64,000 nucleotides of DNA from Motiliproteus sp036961355 (GTDB lineage Bacteria; Pseudomonadota; Gammaproteobacteria; Pseudomonadales; Balneatricaceae). Shown piece after piece: positions 1 through 8,755 of this stretch. The stretch covers positions 97,370 through 161,369 of the forward strand of contig JBALVL010000003.1 in assembly GCA_036961355.1 (NCBI GenBank), given 5' to 3'. Position 1 is the stretch's first letter. The number at the start of each line of letters is the position of its first letter. The position numbers were made by a program, and so were the translations under genes. The notes beneath the pieces are model-generated. The model saw only the letters and a program-made list of their open reading frames with translations, made no database searches and was not told where the DNA came from.

Positions 1-25
1 GAAACGAACTTAAAGGCAAAGTGAT

Positions 26-889
26 ATGGCAGTCGGAAAAGAGATTAAAACCCAGATTGCGAGTATCCAGAGCACACGTAAGATCACCAGCGCCATGGAA
101 ATGGTTGCTGCGTCGAAAATGCGCCGCGCTCAGGAGCGCATGCAAGCGACCCGCCCTTATGCGGAGCGTATGCGTGGTGTAATCGCTCATCTGGCTAAAT
201 CGAACCCTGAATACAAGCACCTGTATCTGCAGGAGCGGGAAGTAAAACGGGTTGGCTATATCGTTGTTTCAACTGATCGCGGCCTTTGTGGCGGCTTGAA
301 CATCAATGCGTTCAAGACCCTGGTCCGTGACATGATCGAGCTCAATGGCAACAATATCGAGATTGATATTTGCGCCATGGGTGCCAAGGCAGGAAGTTTC
401 TTTAACAGCTACGGCGGTAACGTCGTAGCTGCGACTTCTGGTCTGGGCGATGCCCCTGAGATCGGTGCCCTGATCGGCAGCGTCAAGGTTATGCTTGATG
501 CCTATGCTGACGGCAAGATTGATCAGTTGCACATCGTATATAACAACTTCGTCAACACAATGAGCCAGTCACCGGTCATTGAACAGCTCCTGCCCCTCAA
601 AGCAGAAGACGATGACGATGGTCTGAGCCATCACTGGGATTACATCTATGAGCCCGATGCAAAAGCGCTTATGGATGGTCTATTGACTCGTTATATTGAG
701 TCCCTGGTGTATCAGGCTGTAGTTGAAAACAATGCCTGTGAGCAAGCTGCACGAATGGTTGCGATGAAGAGCGCTACGGATAATGCCGGCGATCTGATCA
801 AAGACCTGCAGCGGGTTTACAACAAAGCACGTCAGGCTGCGATCACCCAGGAAATTTCTGAGATCGTGAGTGGAGCGGCTGCTGTTTAA
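26..889 (+). CDS. atpG: ATP synthase F1 subunit gamma
   Basis: Central rotor shaft of F1Fo ATP synthase, which couples proton flow through Fo to ATP synthesis on the inner membrane. The 287 aa match the family length. The N-terminal helix begins MAVGKEIKTQIASIQSTRKI and runs into EMVAASKMRRAQ; the conserved STDRGLCGGLN segment lies near residue 85; the C-terminal helix contains MKSATDNAGDLI. Both coiled-coil arms are therefore complete. A purine-rich AAAGG at 12-16 precedes the ATG. It is followed after 37 bp by atpD in the normal atp order. The 25 bases before it are too few to identify the upstream gene, which should be atpA. Confidence 0.98.
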   Translation: MAVGKEIKTQIASIQSTRKITSAMEMVAASKMRRAQERMQATRPYAERMRGVIAHLAKSNPEYKHLYLQEREVKRVGYIVVSTDRGLCGGLNINAFKTLVRDMIELNGNNIEIDICAMGAKAGSFFNSYGGNVVAATSGLGDAPEIGALIGSVKVMLDAYADGKIDQLHIVYNNFVNTMSQSPVIEQLLPLKAEDDDDGLSHHWDYIYEPDAKALMDGLLTRYIESLVYQAVVENNACEQAARMVAMKSATDNAGDLIKDLQRVYNKARQAAITQEISEIVSGAAAV

Positions 890-926
890 CAGCGCCACAG
901 GTGAATTAGGTTAAGAGGACTCGAAT

Positions 927-2306
927 ATGAGTAGCGGACGTATTGTACAAATCATCGGTGCCGTTATCGACGTTGAGTTTCCGCGCGATGCAGTACCCAA
1001 TGTTTATGACGCGCTGAATGTAAGCTCAAAAGACGTGACTCTGGAAGTTCAGCAGCAGCTGGGTGACGGAGTCGTACGTACCATCGCCATGGGTCAGACC
1101 GAAGGTCTGAAACGTGGTCTGGACGTAGCAAATAGTAACGCCCCAATTCATGTGCCGGTTGGTATCGAAACGCTGGGTCGTATCATGGACGTGCTCGGCA
1201 ACCCGATCGACGAAGCAGGTCCGATCGGCGAGCAAGTGCGCATGCCGATCCACCGTAAGTCACCGTCTTATGAAGAGCAGGCCTCTTCCGACGAGTTGCT
1301 GGAAACTGGCATCAAGGTTATCGACCTGATCTGCCCGTTCGCCAAGGGTGGTAAGGTTGGATTGTTCGGTGGTGCCGGTGTAGGCAAGACCGTAAACATG
1401 ATGGAGCTGATCCGGAACATCGCCATCGAGCACAGCGGTTATTCCGTCTTTGCCGGTGTTGGTGAGCGGACACGTGAAGGTAACGACTTCTACCATGAGA
1501 TGAAAGAGTCCAACGTATTGGACAAAGTATCTCTGGTATACGGTCAGATGAACGAGCCTCCTGGAAACCGTCTGCGTGTTGCGCTGACCGGTTTGACCAT
1601 GGCTGAGCAGTTCCGTGACGAAGGTCGTGACGTACTGTTGTTCATTGACAACATCTACCGTTACACCCTAGCGGGAACCGAAGTATCCGCACTGCTGGGC
1701 CGTATGCCTTCAGCGGTAGGTTACCAGCCGACTCTGGCCGAAGAGATGGGCGTTCTGCAAGAGCGTATCACCTCGACCAAGACGGGTTCGATCACCTCTA
1801 TCCAGGCGGTATACGTACCGGCGGATGACTTGACCGATCCAAGTCCTGCGACTACTTATGCTCACCTTGATGCTACCTTGATCCTGTCTCGCGACATCGC
1901 ATCAATGGGTATCTACCCGGCGGTTGACCCACTGGATTCTAGCTCTCGTCAGCTGGATCCACTGGTTATCGGTCAGGAGCACTACGATGTGGCACGTAAC
2001 GTTCAGGGAACCCTGCAGCGTTATAAGGAACTAAAGGATATCATTGCGATCCTGGGTATGGACGAGCTGTCAGAAGAAGACAAGCAGACCGTAACTCGTG
2101 CTCGTAAGATCACCAACTTCCTGTCTCAGCCGTTCTTCGTTGCGGAAATCTTCACCGGTTCATCCGGTAAGTATGTACCGCTCAAAGACACCATTGCCAG
2201 CTTTATCGGCATCCTAAACGGTGACTACGACGACCTGCCAGAGCAAGCGTTCTACATGGTTGGTGGTATCGAAGAAGCAGTGGAGAAAGCTAAGGGTATG
2301 AAGTAA
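927..2306 (+). CDS. atpD: ATP synthase F1 subunit beta
   Basis: Catalytic subunit of F1. The 459 aa are full length. The Walker A motif GGAGVGKT lies near residue 150, followed by GERTREGNDFYHEM, the Walker B region LLFIDNIYRYT (FIDNIFR in most relatives) and the catalytic-site signature GRMPSAVGYQPTL near residue 265. AAGAGGA lies just before the ATG. It is the third from last gene of the atp operon to appear intact here, between atpG and atpC, and is presumably co-transcribed with them. Nothing in it looks unusual. Confidence 0.99.
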   Translation: MSSGRIVQIIGAVIDVEFPRDAVPNVYDALNVSSKDVTLEVQQQLGDGVVRTIAMGQTEGLKRGLDVANSNAPIHVPVGIETLGRIMDVLGNPIDEAGPIGEQVRMPIHRKSPSYEEQASSDELLETGIKVIDLICPFAKGGKVGLFGGAGVGKTVNMMELIRNIAIEHSGYSVFAGVGERTREGNDFYHEMKESNVLDKVSLVYGQMNEPPGNRLRVALTGLTMAEQFRDEGRDVLLFIDNIYRYTLAGTEVSALLGRMPSAVGYQPTLAEEMGVLQERITSTKTGSITSIQAVYVPADDLTDPSPATTYAHLDATLILSRDIASMGIYPAVDPLDSSSRQLDPLVIGQEHYDVARNVQGTLQRYKELKDIIAILGMDELSEEDKQTVTRARKITNFLSQPFFVAEIFTGSSGKYVPLKDTIASFIGILNGDYDDLPEQAFYMVGGIEEAVEKAKGMK

Positions 2307-2388
2307 GCCGAGGCTTCGCGGGAGCTTGCTTCCGCAATCCAAGGTTTACAGAAACTCCAGCTTTCAGACACCAATAGAGGCAAAATAG

Positions 2389-2811
2389 ATGGCTATGACT
2401 GTTCATTGCGATATTGTCAGCGCGGAAGAAGAGATCTTCTCCGGCCTGGTAGAGTTCGTTTCTCTGACAGGTAGCCTGGGTGATCTGGGTATTACTCCAG
2501 GTCACGCTCCTCTGCTTACAGAGATCAGCCCAGGTCCTGTCGAGCTGAAAAAGCAGGGCGGAGAAGAGCAGATCTTCTACGTTTCTGGTGGCTACCTTGA
2601 GGTTCAACCCAACAAGGTTACCATCATGGCGGATACCGCCATGCGTGCTCACGACATGAACGAAGCGGCTGCTGAAGAAGCGATGCGCCATGCAGAACAG
2701 GCGATGAAGGACCAGACGGCGGAGTTCGAATTCTCCAAAGCTGCGACTCAATTGGCCGAAGCTGCTGCTCAACTGCGCACCATTCGTCAGATCCGCAAGA
2801 AAGTCGGCTAA
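2389..2811 (+). CDS. atpC: ATP synthase F1 subunit epsilon
   Basis: Regulatory subunit of the F1 central stalk. The 140 aa contain an N-terminal beta-sandwich (MAMTVHCDIVSAEEEIFSG, then GDLGITPGHAPLLTEI near residue 40) and a C-terminal helical hairpin rich in Ala, Glu and Gln that can inhibit ATP hydrolysis. It is the last gene of the atp operon; two terminators follow within 10-70 bp. The 82-bp gap to atpD is normal. Confidence 0.97.
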   Translation: MAMTVHCDIVSAEEEIFSGLVEFVSLTGSLGDLGITPGHAPLLTEISPGPVELKKQGGEEQIFYVSGGYLEVQPNKVTIMADTAMRAHDMNEAAAEEAMRHAEQAMKDQTAEFEFSKAATQLAEAAAQLRTIRQIRKKVG

Positions 2812-2819
2812 CACCGGCA

Positions 2820-2882
2820 AAATAAAACAGACCCAACGTCTGTTTTATTTATAATAAGGGGCGGCTTCGGTCGCCCTTTTTT
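2820..2882. terminator. tandem atp operon terminators
   Basis: Two rho-independent terminators lie back to back. The first is a perfect 13-bp inverted repeat (arms 2820-2832 and 2838-2850, AAATAAAACAGAC against GTCTGTTTTATTT), A-rich on one side and T-rich on the other, so it could work in both directions. The second (2859-2876) is a 7-bp GC stem with one G-T pair and a TTCG tetraloop, followed by six Ts on the plus strand. Confidence 0.9.
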
Positions 2883-3017
2883 GTGCTTGAATTTTCCTGA
2901 CAACAACGCCAAACGGCTGTCAGGCGGTACCGAGGGCAGCAAGCGGTTAATGCCTTGTTGTCGCGTAGCAAACGAGCCAATAACAGCGATCGATTAGCAC
3001 CCCACAGAGGACGACTC

Positions 3018-4394
3018 ATGTCACTGGAAGTGATCATTCTGGCAGCAGGCCAGGGCACCCGTATGAAATCGAAACTACCAAAGGTGCTGCATGCCGTTGC
3101 CGGTAAGCCGATGGTGGGTCATGTGATCGATACAGCCGCGGGTTTGAGTCCGGCGAATACTCATGTAGTTGTTGGCCACGGAGGCGATCAACTACGGCAC
3201 TATTTTGATAACAACTTCGCACAGCAACAGCTAATAGTGGTTGAACAGGCGGAGCAGCTGGGTACTGGCCATGCGGTTGATCAGGCGATGCCCGCAGTGG
3301 CGGCAGATAGCGTAGCGCTGATTCTCTATGGCGATGTACCGCTGACTCGGCTGGATACGCTGCAAGCCTTAGTGGCACAGGCTCAAGAAAACAAACTGGC
3401 GTTGTTGACCGTGGCGTTGGACAACCCAACCGGTTACGGTCGCATCGTCCGTGACGACAACGATCAGGTGGTAGCGATTGTCGAGCAGAAAGATGCCACT
3501 GAAGCGCAGCTGGCTATCAACGAGATCAACACCGGCATCATGGCGTTGCCCGCTAGCTGGCTCAAGCAGTGGTTGCCAAAACTGTCGTCAGACAATGCTC
3601 AGGGTGAATATTATTTAACCGATATCATCGCCATGGCGGCGCAGTCGGGCAAGGTGATTGAAGCAGCGCACCCCAATAGTGAGCAAGAGGTGCAGGGGGT
3701 TAATAACCGCTTGCAGCTGGCCGAGCTCGAACGCTGGCACCAGCTGCAGCAGGCCAACCACTGGATGACCGAAGGGGTCACACTGGCTGATCCGGCCAGA
3801 GTCGACTTCCGCGGCGATATAGTTATTGGTCAGGATGTTAGCCTCGATATCAATGTGATTCTCGAGGGTAGCGTAACGATCGGTGATAACGTCTCTATCG
3901 GTCCAAACTGTGTCATCAAAGACAGCAGCATCGCTGCCGGTACGGTGGTTAAAGCCAACTCGATGCTTGATGAGTCGGTGGTGGCTGAGAACTGCGACAT
4001 AGGCCCCTTCGCCCGGCTGCGCCCCGGTACGGTGTTAGCGACTAAGGCCAAAATCGGCAATTTTGTCGAGACCAAAAAGACCATCGTTGGTGAAGGCTCC
4101 AAGATTAACCACCTCAGTTATGTTGGCGATGCGGTCTTGGGCAAAGCCGTCAATGTTGGCGCCGGCACTATCACCTGCAACTATGATGGCGTTAACAAGT
4201 TTCAGACCGAGATCGGTGACAACGCCTTTATCGGTTCCAATACGTCGCTGGTGGCACCGGTTAAAGTGGGTGTCGGCGGCACGACAGGCGCAGGCTCCAC
4301 CATCACCAAAGCGATCGATGACGGCGCACTGGGCGTGGCTCGTGGTAAGCAGACCAATCTCAAGAGTTGGAAGCGGCCCGAAAAGCAGGCTTAA
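3018..4394 (+). CDS. glmU: bifunctional UDP-GlcNAc pyrophosphorylase / glucosamine-1-P acetyltransferase
   Basis: Makes UDP-N-acetylglucosamine for peptidoglycan and lipopolysaccharide in two steps: acetylation of glucosamine-1-phosphate, then uridylylation. The 458 aa agree with the roughly 456 aa of known GlmU. The N-terminal uridylyltransferase domain (about 1-230) has the nucleotide-binding loop LAAGQGTRMKSKLPKVLH; the C-terminal half is a left-handed beta helix of hexapeptide repeats (for example VGAGTITCNYDG). The ATG at 3018 was chosen because AGAGGACG lies just upstream and MSLEVIILAAG matches the family start; an in-frame ATG at 2955 would add 21 unlikely residues. It lies 97 bp before glmS, the preceding enzyme of the same pathway. 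Confidence 0.97.
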   Translation: MSLEVIILAAGQGTRMKSKLPKVLHAVAGKPMVGHVIDTAAGLSPANTHVVVGHGGDQLRHYFDNNFAQQQLIVVEQAEQLGTGHAVDQAMPAVAADSVALILYGDVPLTRLDTLQALVAQAQENKLALLTVALDNPTGYGRIVRDDNDQVVAIVEQKDATEAQLAINEINTGIMALPASWLKQWLPKLSSDNAQGEYYLTDIIAMAAQSGKVIEAAHPNSEQEVQGVNNRLQLAELERWHQLQQANHWMTEGVTLADPARVDFRGDIVIGQDVSLDINVILEGSVTIGDNVSIGPNCVIKDSSIAAGTVVKANSMLDESVVAENCDIGPFARLRPGTVLATKAKIGNFVETKKTIVGEGSKINHLSYVGDAVLGKAVNVGAGTITCNYDGVNKFQTEIGDNAFIGSNTSLVAPVKVGVGGTTGAGSTITKAIDDGALGVARGKQTNLKSWKRPEKQA

Positions 4395-4490
4395 TGGCTA
4401 CATTGTTTTAACTACAGTGTTCTAGCTAAAGCTTTAACTGAAGTGTTTCAACGACATCGTGACTAAATACAGCGAATCAGGGTTTTAATT

Positions 4491-6326
4491 ATGTGTGGCA
4501 TTGTCGGCGCGATTGCAGAACGTCAGGTATCAGGTATTTTGCTTGAAGGACTCAAGCGTCTGGAATATCGGGGTTATGACTCGGCCGGTATGGCCGTGCG
4601 CGATGGCGCCGACGGTAAGATCCGCAGTACCCGCCGCTCGGGTAAAGTTGCCGAACTGGCTGCTGCGCTGGAGCAAACCCCGGTTGCCGGCTCAATGGGA
4701 ATCGCCCATACCCGCTGGGCCACGCACGGTAAACCCGAGCAGCGTAACGCTCACCCGCATATGTCGGGCGATCGTATCGCCGTGGTGCATAACGGCATCA
4801 TCGAAAACTTCGAGCGGCTTAAGGCAGAACTGATCACTAAAGGGTTTGAATTCAGCTCCGATACCGACACCGAAGTGATCGCTCACTTAGTCCACGATAA
4901 GCTTAATTCAGGCGTTAGTTTTATTAACGCCGTCGAGCAAACATTAACTCAGCTTGATGGTGCCTATGCGTTAGCGATCATGGATCAGCAGCAACCGGAC
5001 CTGATCATGGCCGCCCGCATGGGGAGCCCGTTGGTGATTGGTGTCGGCATCGGCGAAAACTTCATCGCCTCCGATCCATTGGCGATGTTGCAGGTCACCG
5101 ATCAGTTTATCTATCTTGATGAGGGCGATATCGCCGAAGTGCGGCTCGCCGATATTTCAGTTAGAAACAGTGATGGTGAGTCGGTTGATCATCCGGTGCT
5201 GCGCTATGAGCACAGTCAGGATGCCACCGACAAGGGAGAATACCGTCACTATATGATGAAAGAGATCTTCGAGCAGCCAGCAGTGGTCACGGCGGTGCTT
5301 GAAGGTCGGTTAAGTAAAGACACTGTGCTGGAGCAGGCATTTGGTGCTGAGGCGGCGGGGATTTTTGACCAGGTCGGTTCGGTTCAGATCATCGCTTGTG
5401 GCACCAGTTATCATGCCGGACTGATCGCCAAGTACTGGATCGAAGAGCTGGTCGGCATTCCGTGTCTTATCGAAGTGGCCAGCGAGTATCGTTACCGCAA
5501 AGCGGCGGTACTGCCCAACTCGCTATTTCTGACCATCTCACAGTCGGGCGAAACCGCTGATACCTTGGCAGCGTTGCGCGAAGCCAAGCAGGCGGGTTTT
5601 CTGGCCTGTTTGACGATCTGTAACGTCCCCGGCAGCTCGCTGGTACGCGAATCTGATCTGGCGTTGATGACCAACGCCGGCCCCGAGATTGGTGTGGCCT
5701 CGACCAAAGCCTTCACCAGCCAGCTTGTAGCGCTGCTGTTAACCGCACTGGTGCTGGGTCGTCGCCATGGCCTGGCTACTGAAACCGAACAGCAACTGGT
5801 TGCCGCGCTGAAACTGTTGCCGCAGCAGCTAGAACAAGTATTGGCGCTGGACGGACCGATTAAAGCGTTGTCGGAGAAGTTTGCCGATAAGCATCACAGC
5901 CTGTTTCTGGGCCGTGGTGCGATGTATCCGGTCGCTATGGAGGGCGCGCTCAAGCTCAAAGAGATCTCCTATATCCATGCCGAGGCATATCCCGCCGGTG
6001 AGCTTAAACACGGGCCGCTGGCGTTGGTTGACGCCGACATGCCGGTAATCGTCGTTGCACCCAACAACAGCCTGTTGGAGAAGCTCAAAGCCAATATGCA
6101 GGAAGTTCAGGCACGCGGAGGTGAGCTGTACGTCTTTGCCGACCAAGCAGCCGGCTTAAGTAACGGCGATGGCATCCATTCGTTGGAGCTGCCCCATATC
6201 CACAGCATACTCGGACCGATCCTCTACACCTTGCCGTTGCAACTGCTGTCGTACCACGTGGCGGTACTCAAAGGCACCGACGTCGACCAGCCACGCAACT
6301 TGGCCAAGTCGGTGACGGTGGAGTAA
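4491..6326 (+). CDS. glmS: glutamine-fructose-6-phosphate aminotransferase
   Basis: First enzyme of hexosamine synthesis: fructose-6-phosphate plus glutamine gives glucosamine-6-phosphate. The 611 aa begin MCGIVGAI, so Cys2 is the N-terminal glutaminase nucleophile after Met removal. The glutaminase domain covers about 1-240 (HTRWATHG, HNGIIENF), followed by two SIS isomerase domains (CGTSYHAG, SQSGETADT, EVASEYRYR). The protein ends with the conserved PRNLAKSVTVE; in many bacteria the DNA encoding this end is the recognition target of Tn7 TnsD. The bases just past the stop codon look like a Tn7-type transposon end (see 6352). Confidence 0.98.
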   Translation: MCGIVGAIAERQVSGILLEGLKRLEYRGYDSAGMAVRDGADGKIRSTRRSGKVAELAAALEQTPVAGSMGIAHTRWATHGKPEQRNAHPHMSGDRIAVVHNGIIENFERLKAELITKGFEFSSDTDTEVIAHLVHDKLNSGVSFINAVEQTLTQLDGAYALAIMDQQQPDLIMAARMGSPLVIGVGIGENFIASDPLAMLQVTDQFIYLDEGDIAEVRLADISVRNSDGESVDHPVLRYEHSQDATDKGEYRHYMMKEIFEQPAVVTAVLEGRLSKDTVLEQAFGAEAAGIFDQVGSVQIIACGTSYHAGLIAKYWIEELVGIPCLIEVASEYRYRKAAVLPNSLFLTISQSGETADTLAALREAKQAGFLACLTICNVPGSSLVRESDLALMTNAGPEIGVASTKAFTSQLVALLLTALVLGRRHGLATETEQQLVAALKLLPQQLEQVLALDGPIKALSEKFADKHHSLFLGRGAMYPVAMEGALKLKEISYIHAEAYPAGELKHGPLALVDADMPVIVVAPNNSLLEKLKANMQEVQARGGELYVFADQAAGLSNGDGIHSLELPHIHSILGPILYTLPLQLLSYHVAVLKGTDVDQPRNLAKSVTVE

Positions 6327-6351
6327 GACAGACCGGCGTCATGTTGGGGCT

Positions 6352-6399
6352 TGTGAGAGAGTAATAAAGAATCATACTGAGTAATAAAGTTACATACTT
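6352..6399 (+). mobile_element. Tn7-like transposon end with two TnsB-type sites
   Basis: A TGTG terminus at 6352 is followed, with the same 11-nt spacing as in Tn7, by AATAAAG (6363-6369). Two tandem 20-bp sites follow directly: AGTAATAAAGAATCATACTG (6360-6379) and AGTAATAAAGTTACATACTT (6380-6399). They agree with each other at 16 of 20 positions and share the AATAAAG...ACT core of Tn7 TnsB sites. The terminus lies 26 nt after the glmS stop codon, the normal Tn7 insertion distance; GGGCT at 6347-6351 would be the target duplication. No tns genes are present in the window. Similarity to Tn7 is from memory of the published ends, so the assignment is an inference from position plus repeat structure. 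Confidence 0.65.
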
Positions 6400-6449
6400 A
6401 AAACCACCTCGCTGATGCTCATAAGATGAGCAGAGCTGGTGGTTTTTTT
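6400..6449 (+). terminator. terminator inside the Tn7-like end
   Basis: Long hairpin: an outer stem AAACCACC/GGTGGTTT and an inner stem TGCTCAT/ATGAGCA with loop AAG, followed by a run of seven Ts. It would stop glmS transcripts from entering the accessory DNA. Tn7 itself carries a hairpin at the matching place inside its right end, just after the TnsB sites. Confidence 0.75.
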
Positions 6450-6750
6450 ATGTCTTGAAGGTAGTGTTGCAGCTAGTTTTACTTGACCATATGTGGACGT
6501 CATCGGTACTACAAGGCTTAATGCATATCGGTTAGCTGCTACGTGTTCAAGAGGATTACCTATTGAATATATGGATGCCTATAGCGTCGGCCAATCTAAG
6601 ATTGGTAGAGAATAAATAAGCATCAATGCTGTTGGAGCGGATAAGACAGCGGCTGACCATATACGAGGGATTTTGTGCTGGATAGCATCAAGTAACGTAA
6701 TAACCTGCAGAGAAATGGATTTCTATGAATGAATTTCATGTTAAATATTG
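6450..6750. other. intergenic region with a small decayed coding stretch
   Basis: No intact gene is seen between the terminator and the higBA promoter. One open stretch without a start codon (6487-6615, 42 codons, ending GLPIEYMDAYSVGQSKIGRE) reads like the tail of a lost protein. I do not recognise it and it could be chance. Confidence 0.3.
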
Positions 6751-6792
6751 TTCCCATTATGGGAAGTTTGTTTATAATTCCCGTGCTGGGAA
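6751..6792 (+). promoter_or_regulatory. higBA promoter with two palindromic operators
   Basis: Two 15-bp inverted repeats, TTCCCATTATGGGAA (6751-6765) and TTCCCGTGCTGGGAA (6778-6792), lie 27 bp apart centre to centre. Between them is a good -10 box TATAAT (6773-6778); a -35-like TTCCCA is embedded in the first palindrome 16 bp upstream. The arrangement suggests autorepression by the antitoxin protein, with the operators covering both promoter boxes. Confidence 0.75.
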
Positions 6793-6804
6793 CTGGAGGG
6801 GCGT

Positions 6805-7089
6805 GTGAAGGTCTTAGGACGAGACAAGCTTGTGACTTTTTATACCCAGCATGCCAATTCTAAGAAGGCTTTGGACGCTTGGTTTAATGAAGCGGAAGCA
6901 GCTAACTGGAAGACCTCTCAAGATATAAGGAATCGTTATAGAAGCGCAGATTTTATCGCAGATAACCGGGTCATCTTCAATATTAAGGGCAATCACTACC
7001 GGTTAGTAGTGAAGGTGCGCTATCAGAATGGAATCGTCGTTGTCGAGTGGATTGGCACCCACGCTGAGTACGACAAAAAGACCTTTTAG
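6805..7089 (+). CDS. higB: HigB-type mRNA interferase toxin
   Basis: RelE-fold type II toxin expected to cleave mRNA on the ribosome. The 94 aa match the HigB family (MKVLGRDKLVTFYTQHANSK at the start, SADFIADNRVIFNIKGNHYRLVVKVRY in the middle, EWIGTHAEYDKK at the end). GTG start at 6805 with GGAGGGG 4-5 bases before it. The toxin precedes the antitoxin, as is typical of HigBA, and the antitoxin gene starts 13 bp downstream. It is AT-rich compared with glmS, which fits horizontal acquisition. Confidence 0.9.
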   Translation: MKVLGRDKLVTFYTQHANSKKALDAWFNEAEAANWKTSQDIRNRYRSADFIADNRVIFNIKGNHYRLVVKVRYQNGIVVVEWIGTHAEYDKKTF

Positions 7090-7102
7090 GCAGGAGCCTG
7101 CG

Positions 7103-8302
7103 ATGCACTACTTTAAAATTATCCGAACAGATCAAGAGCATGAGCAGGCATTGGCTCATCTGATGGCTCTGATGGATATGGATCCTGCGCCTGAAACCTC
7201 TGAGGCTGACGAGCTGGATGTATTGGCTCTACTTATCGAGCGCTATGAGCAGGAACAATTTCCTATAGATTTACCAGAACCTATCGAAGCGATTAAGTTT
7301 CGTATGGACCAAGCGGAGCTGGTTCAGAGAGATCTCATTCCCTATCTAGGCTCCGCATCTAAAGTTTCCGAAGTTTTGAATGGTAAGCGATCTTTAAGCT
7401 TAAATATGATCCGGAGCCTGAGTGAAGGTCTTGGGATTTCTGCAGATGTATTGATTAGAGAACCAATACAGTTGAAAGCCAATGATAAGGATATCGACTG
7501 GCAAGCATTTCCATTGGCTGAGATGCGAAAGCGTGGGTACTTTCCAGCTTTTACCGGTTCACTTCGAGATCTGAAAGAGTATGCTGCCGAGAAAATAGGA
7601 GGCTTTCTATCAACGGTTCCTAGCGGTTTTTCATTACAGCCTGCCATGTTACGTACTAGCGCACACCTTAGATCAAACGACAAAGAAACGGATACATATG
7701 CGCTATGGGCATGGCAGGTAAAAGTATTGCAGCTGGCTCAGGAAGATAAGCTAGAAATACGCTATCAGCCAGGCACTGTAGACCTGAACTTCATGCGTAA
7801 GTTAGCGCAAGAATCTTGGTCTGATAAGGGACCGCTGATCGCGAAAGAATATTTGAATAAGTATGGAATCCATTTAATTGTAGAGCCCCACTTACCAAAG
7901 ACCTATCTAGATGGCGCTGTCTGTAAAACAGCCGACGGGCGTCCTGTTATCGCAATGACGTTACGTCATGACAAGCTAGATAACTTTTGGTTTACATTGA
8001 TGCACGAGCTTGCACATATTGCGTTGCACCTTGATGGCACCGAAAGCTGGTTTATTGATGATCTTGATGCTTCAGGCGTCGATATCCTTGAGCAAGAAGC
8101 AGACGCTTTGGCTCAAGAGGCATTGCTTCCAGTTGACGCCTTGTCTCGCGAAAACCTAGGTGATTCTAGTGTTGTTGCTGAAGTAGCTAAAGAGTTTCAT
8201 CTTAATCCATGTATATTGGCTGGACGCTTACGTCATGAAACCAGCAATCATCGACTGTTCGGCATGCTATTTCGAGAGAAAATTCGCCATATCTTCGAGT
8301 AA
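7103..8302 (+). CDS. HigA-type antitoxin fused to an ImmA/IrrE metallopeptidase domain
   Basis: The 399 aa comprise an N-terminal HigA-like region with a helix-turn-helix (about 65-115, LGSASKVSEVLNGKRSLSLN) and a long C-terminal zinc peptidase domain with HELAH at 301-305 and a downstream EQEAD (about 330-334) that could supply the third metal ligand. Plain HigA antitoxins are only about 100-140 aa. It presumably neutralises HigB and represses the promoter through the two palindromes; what the peptidase domain cuts is unknown. The ATG at 7103 was chosen because AGGAG lies at 7092-7096 and MHYFKIIRTDQEHEQAL is a typical HigA start; an upstream in-frame start at 7028 would overlap higB. Confidence 0.85.
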   Translation: MHYFKIIRTDQEHEQALAHLMALMDMDPAPETSEADELDVLALLIERYEQEQFPIDLPEPIEAIKFRMDQAELVQRDLIPYLGSASKVSEVLNGKRSLSLNMIRSLSEGLGISADVLIREPIQLKANDKDIDWQAFPLAEMRKRGYFPAFTGSLRDLKEYAAEKIGGFLSTVPSGFSLQPAMLRTSAHLRSNDKETDTYALWAWQVKVLQLAQEDKLEIRYQPGTVDLNFMRKLAQESWSDKGPLIAKEYLNKYGIHLIVEPHLPKTYLDGAVCKTADGRPVIAMTLRHDKLDNFWFTLMHELAHIALHLDGTESWFIDDLDASGVDILEQEADALAQEALLPVDALSRENLGDSSVVAEVAKEFHLNPCILAGRLRHETSNHRLFGMLFREKIRHIFE

Positions 8303-8395
8303 TAAGGAGGCATTTTCAGGCACTTCCGCTGCCCAACTTTCCCGGTACTGCCTGGTTCTCGATAGCTAGCAAGTTCCCACTTCATTTTCTGTTGG

Positions 8396-8487
8396 CTATA
8401 AAGTTACATGCGCTAAGCAATGTTTTCTTTTGAATGGCCAAAGCAGCTTAGGATGGGGAGGACTTTTAGTATGATACTTTATTACTG
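8396..8487. repeat. two further TnsB-like sites after higA
   Basis: ATAAAGTTACAT at 8398-8409 repeats 6384-6395 exactly. AGTATGATACTTTATTACT at 8468-8486 is the inverted complement of the first TnsB-like site (6360-6378) with 18 of 19 bases identical. Inverted sites on the far side of the cargo are what a transposon's other end should show, but no clean ...ACA terminus or GGGCT duplication follows, so this end is internal or decayed. Confidence 0.5.
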
Positions 8488-8685
8488 GTTATTTCAGACT
8501 GCAGAGAAAGTGTCGATTTTGATACCGATGTGGGGGGTGTCTCACGCACAACGCCATCACGAGGGATAAGAGATTATAAATTCTGGCTTGGTGCAGGGTT
8601 GTGTGAGCTAAGTGGTTATGAAGTTAGGCGCAAAGAGTTTTATCCGCTTAAATCAAAAATTGAGCAAATTGGAATCAATAAGTAA
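8470..8685 (+). pseudogene. unrecognised coding remnant
   Basis: 71 codons stay open without a clear start and end at TAA (8683-8685). The translation includes RGIRDYKFWLGAGLCELSGY and ends KSKIEQIGINK, with protein-like composition and codon use. I cannot assign a family. Its first bases overlap the inverted TnsB-like site, so it may be the stump of a gene cut by that element. Confidence 0.3.
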
Positions 8686-8755
8686 TTAATATTGCGTTGT
8701 TTTTAACAAGCAGGCTTTGCAGACGCTAGTTACGCTACATGTTGTGCTGGCGCTA

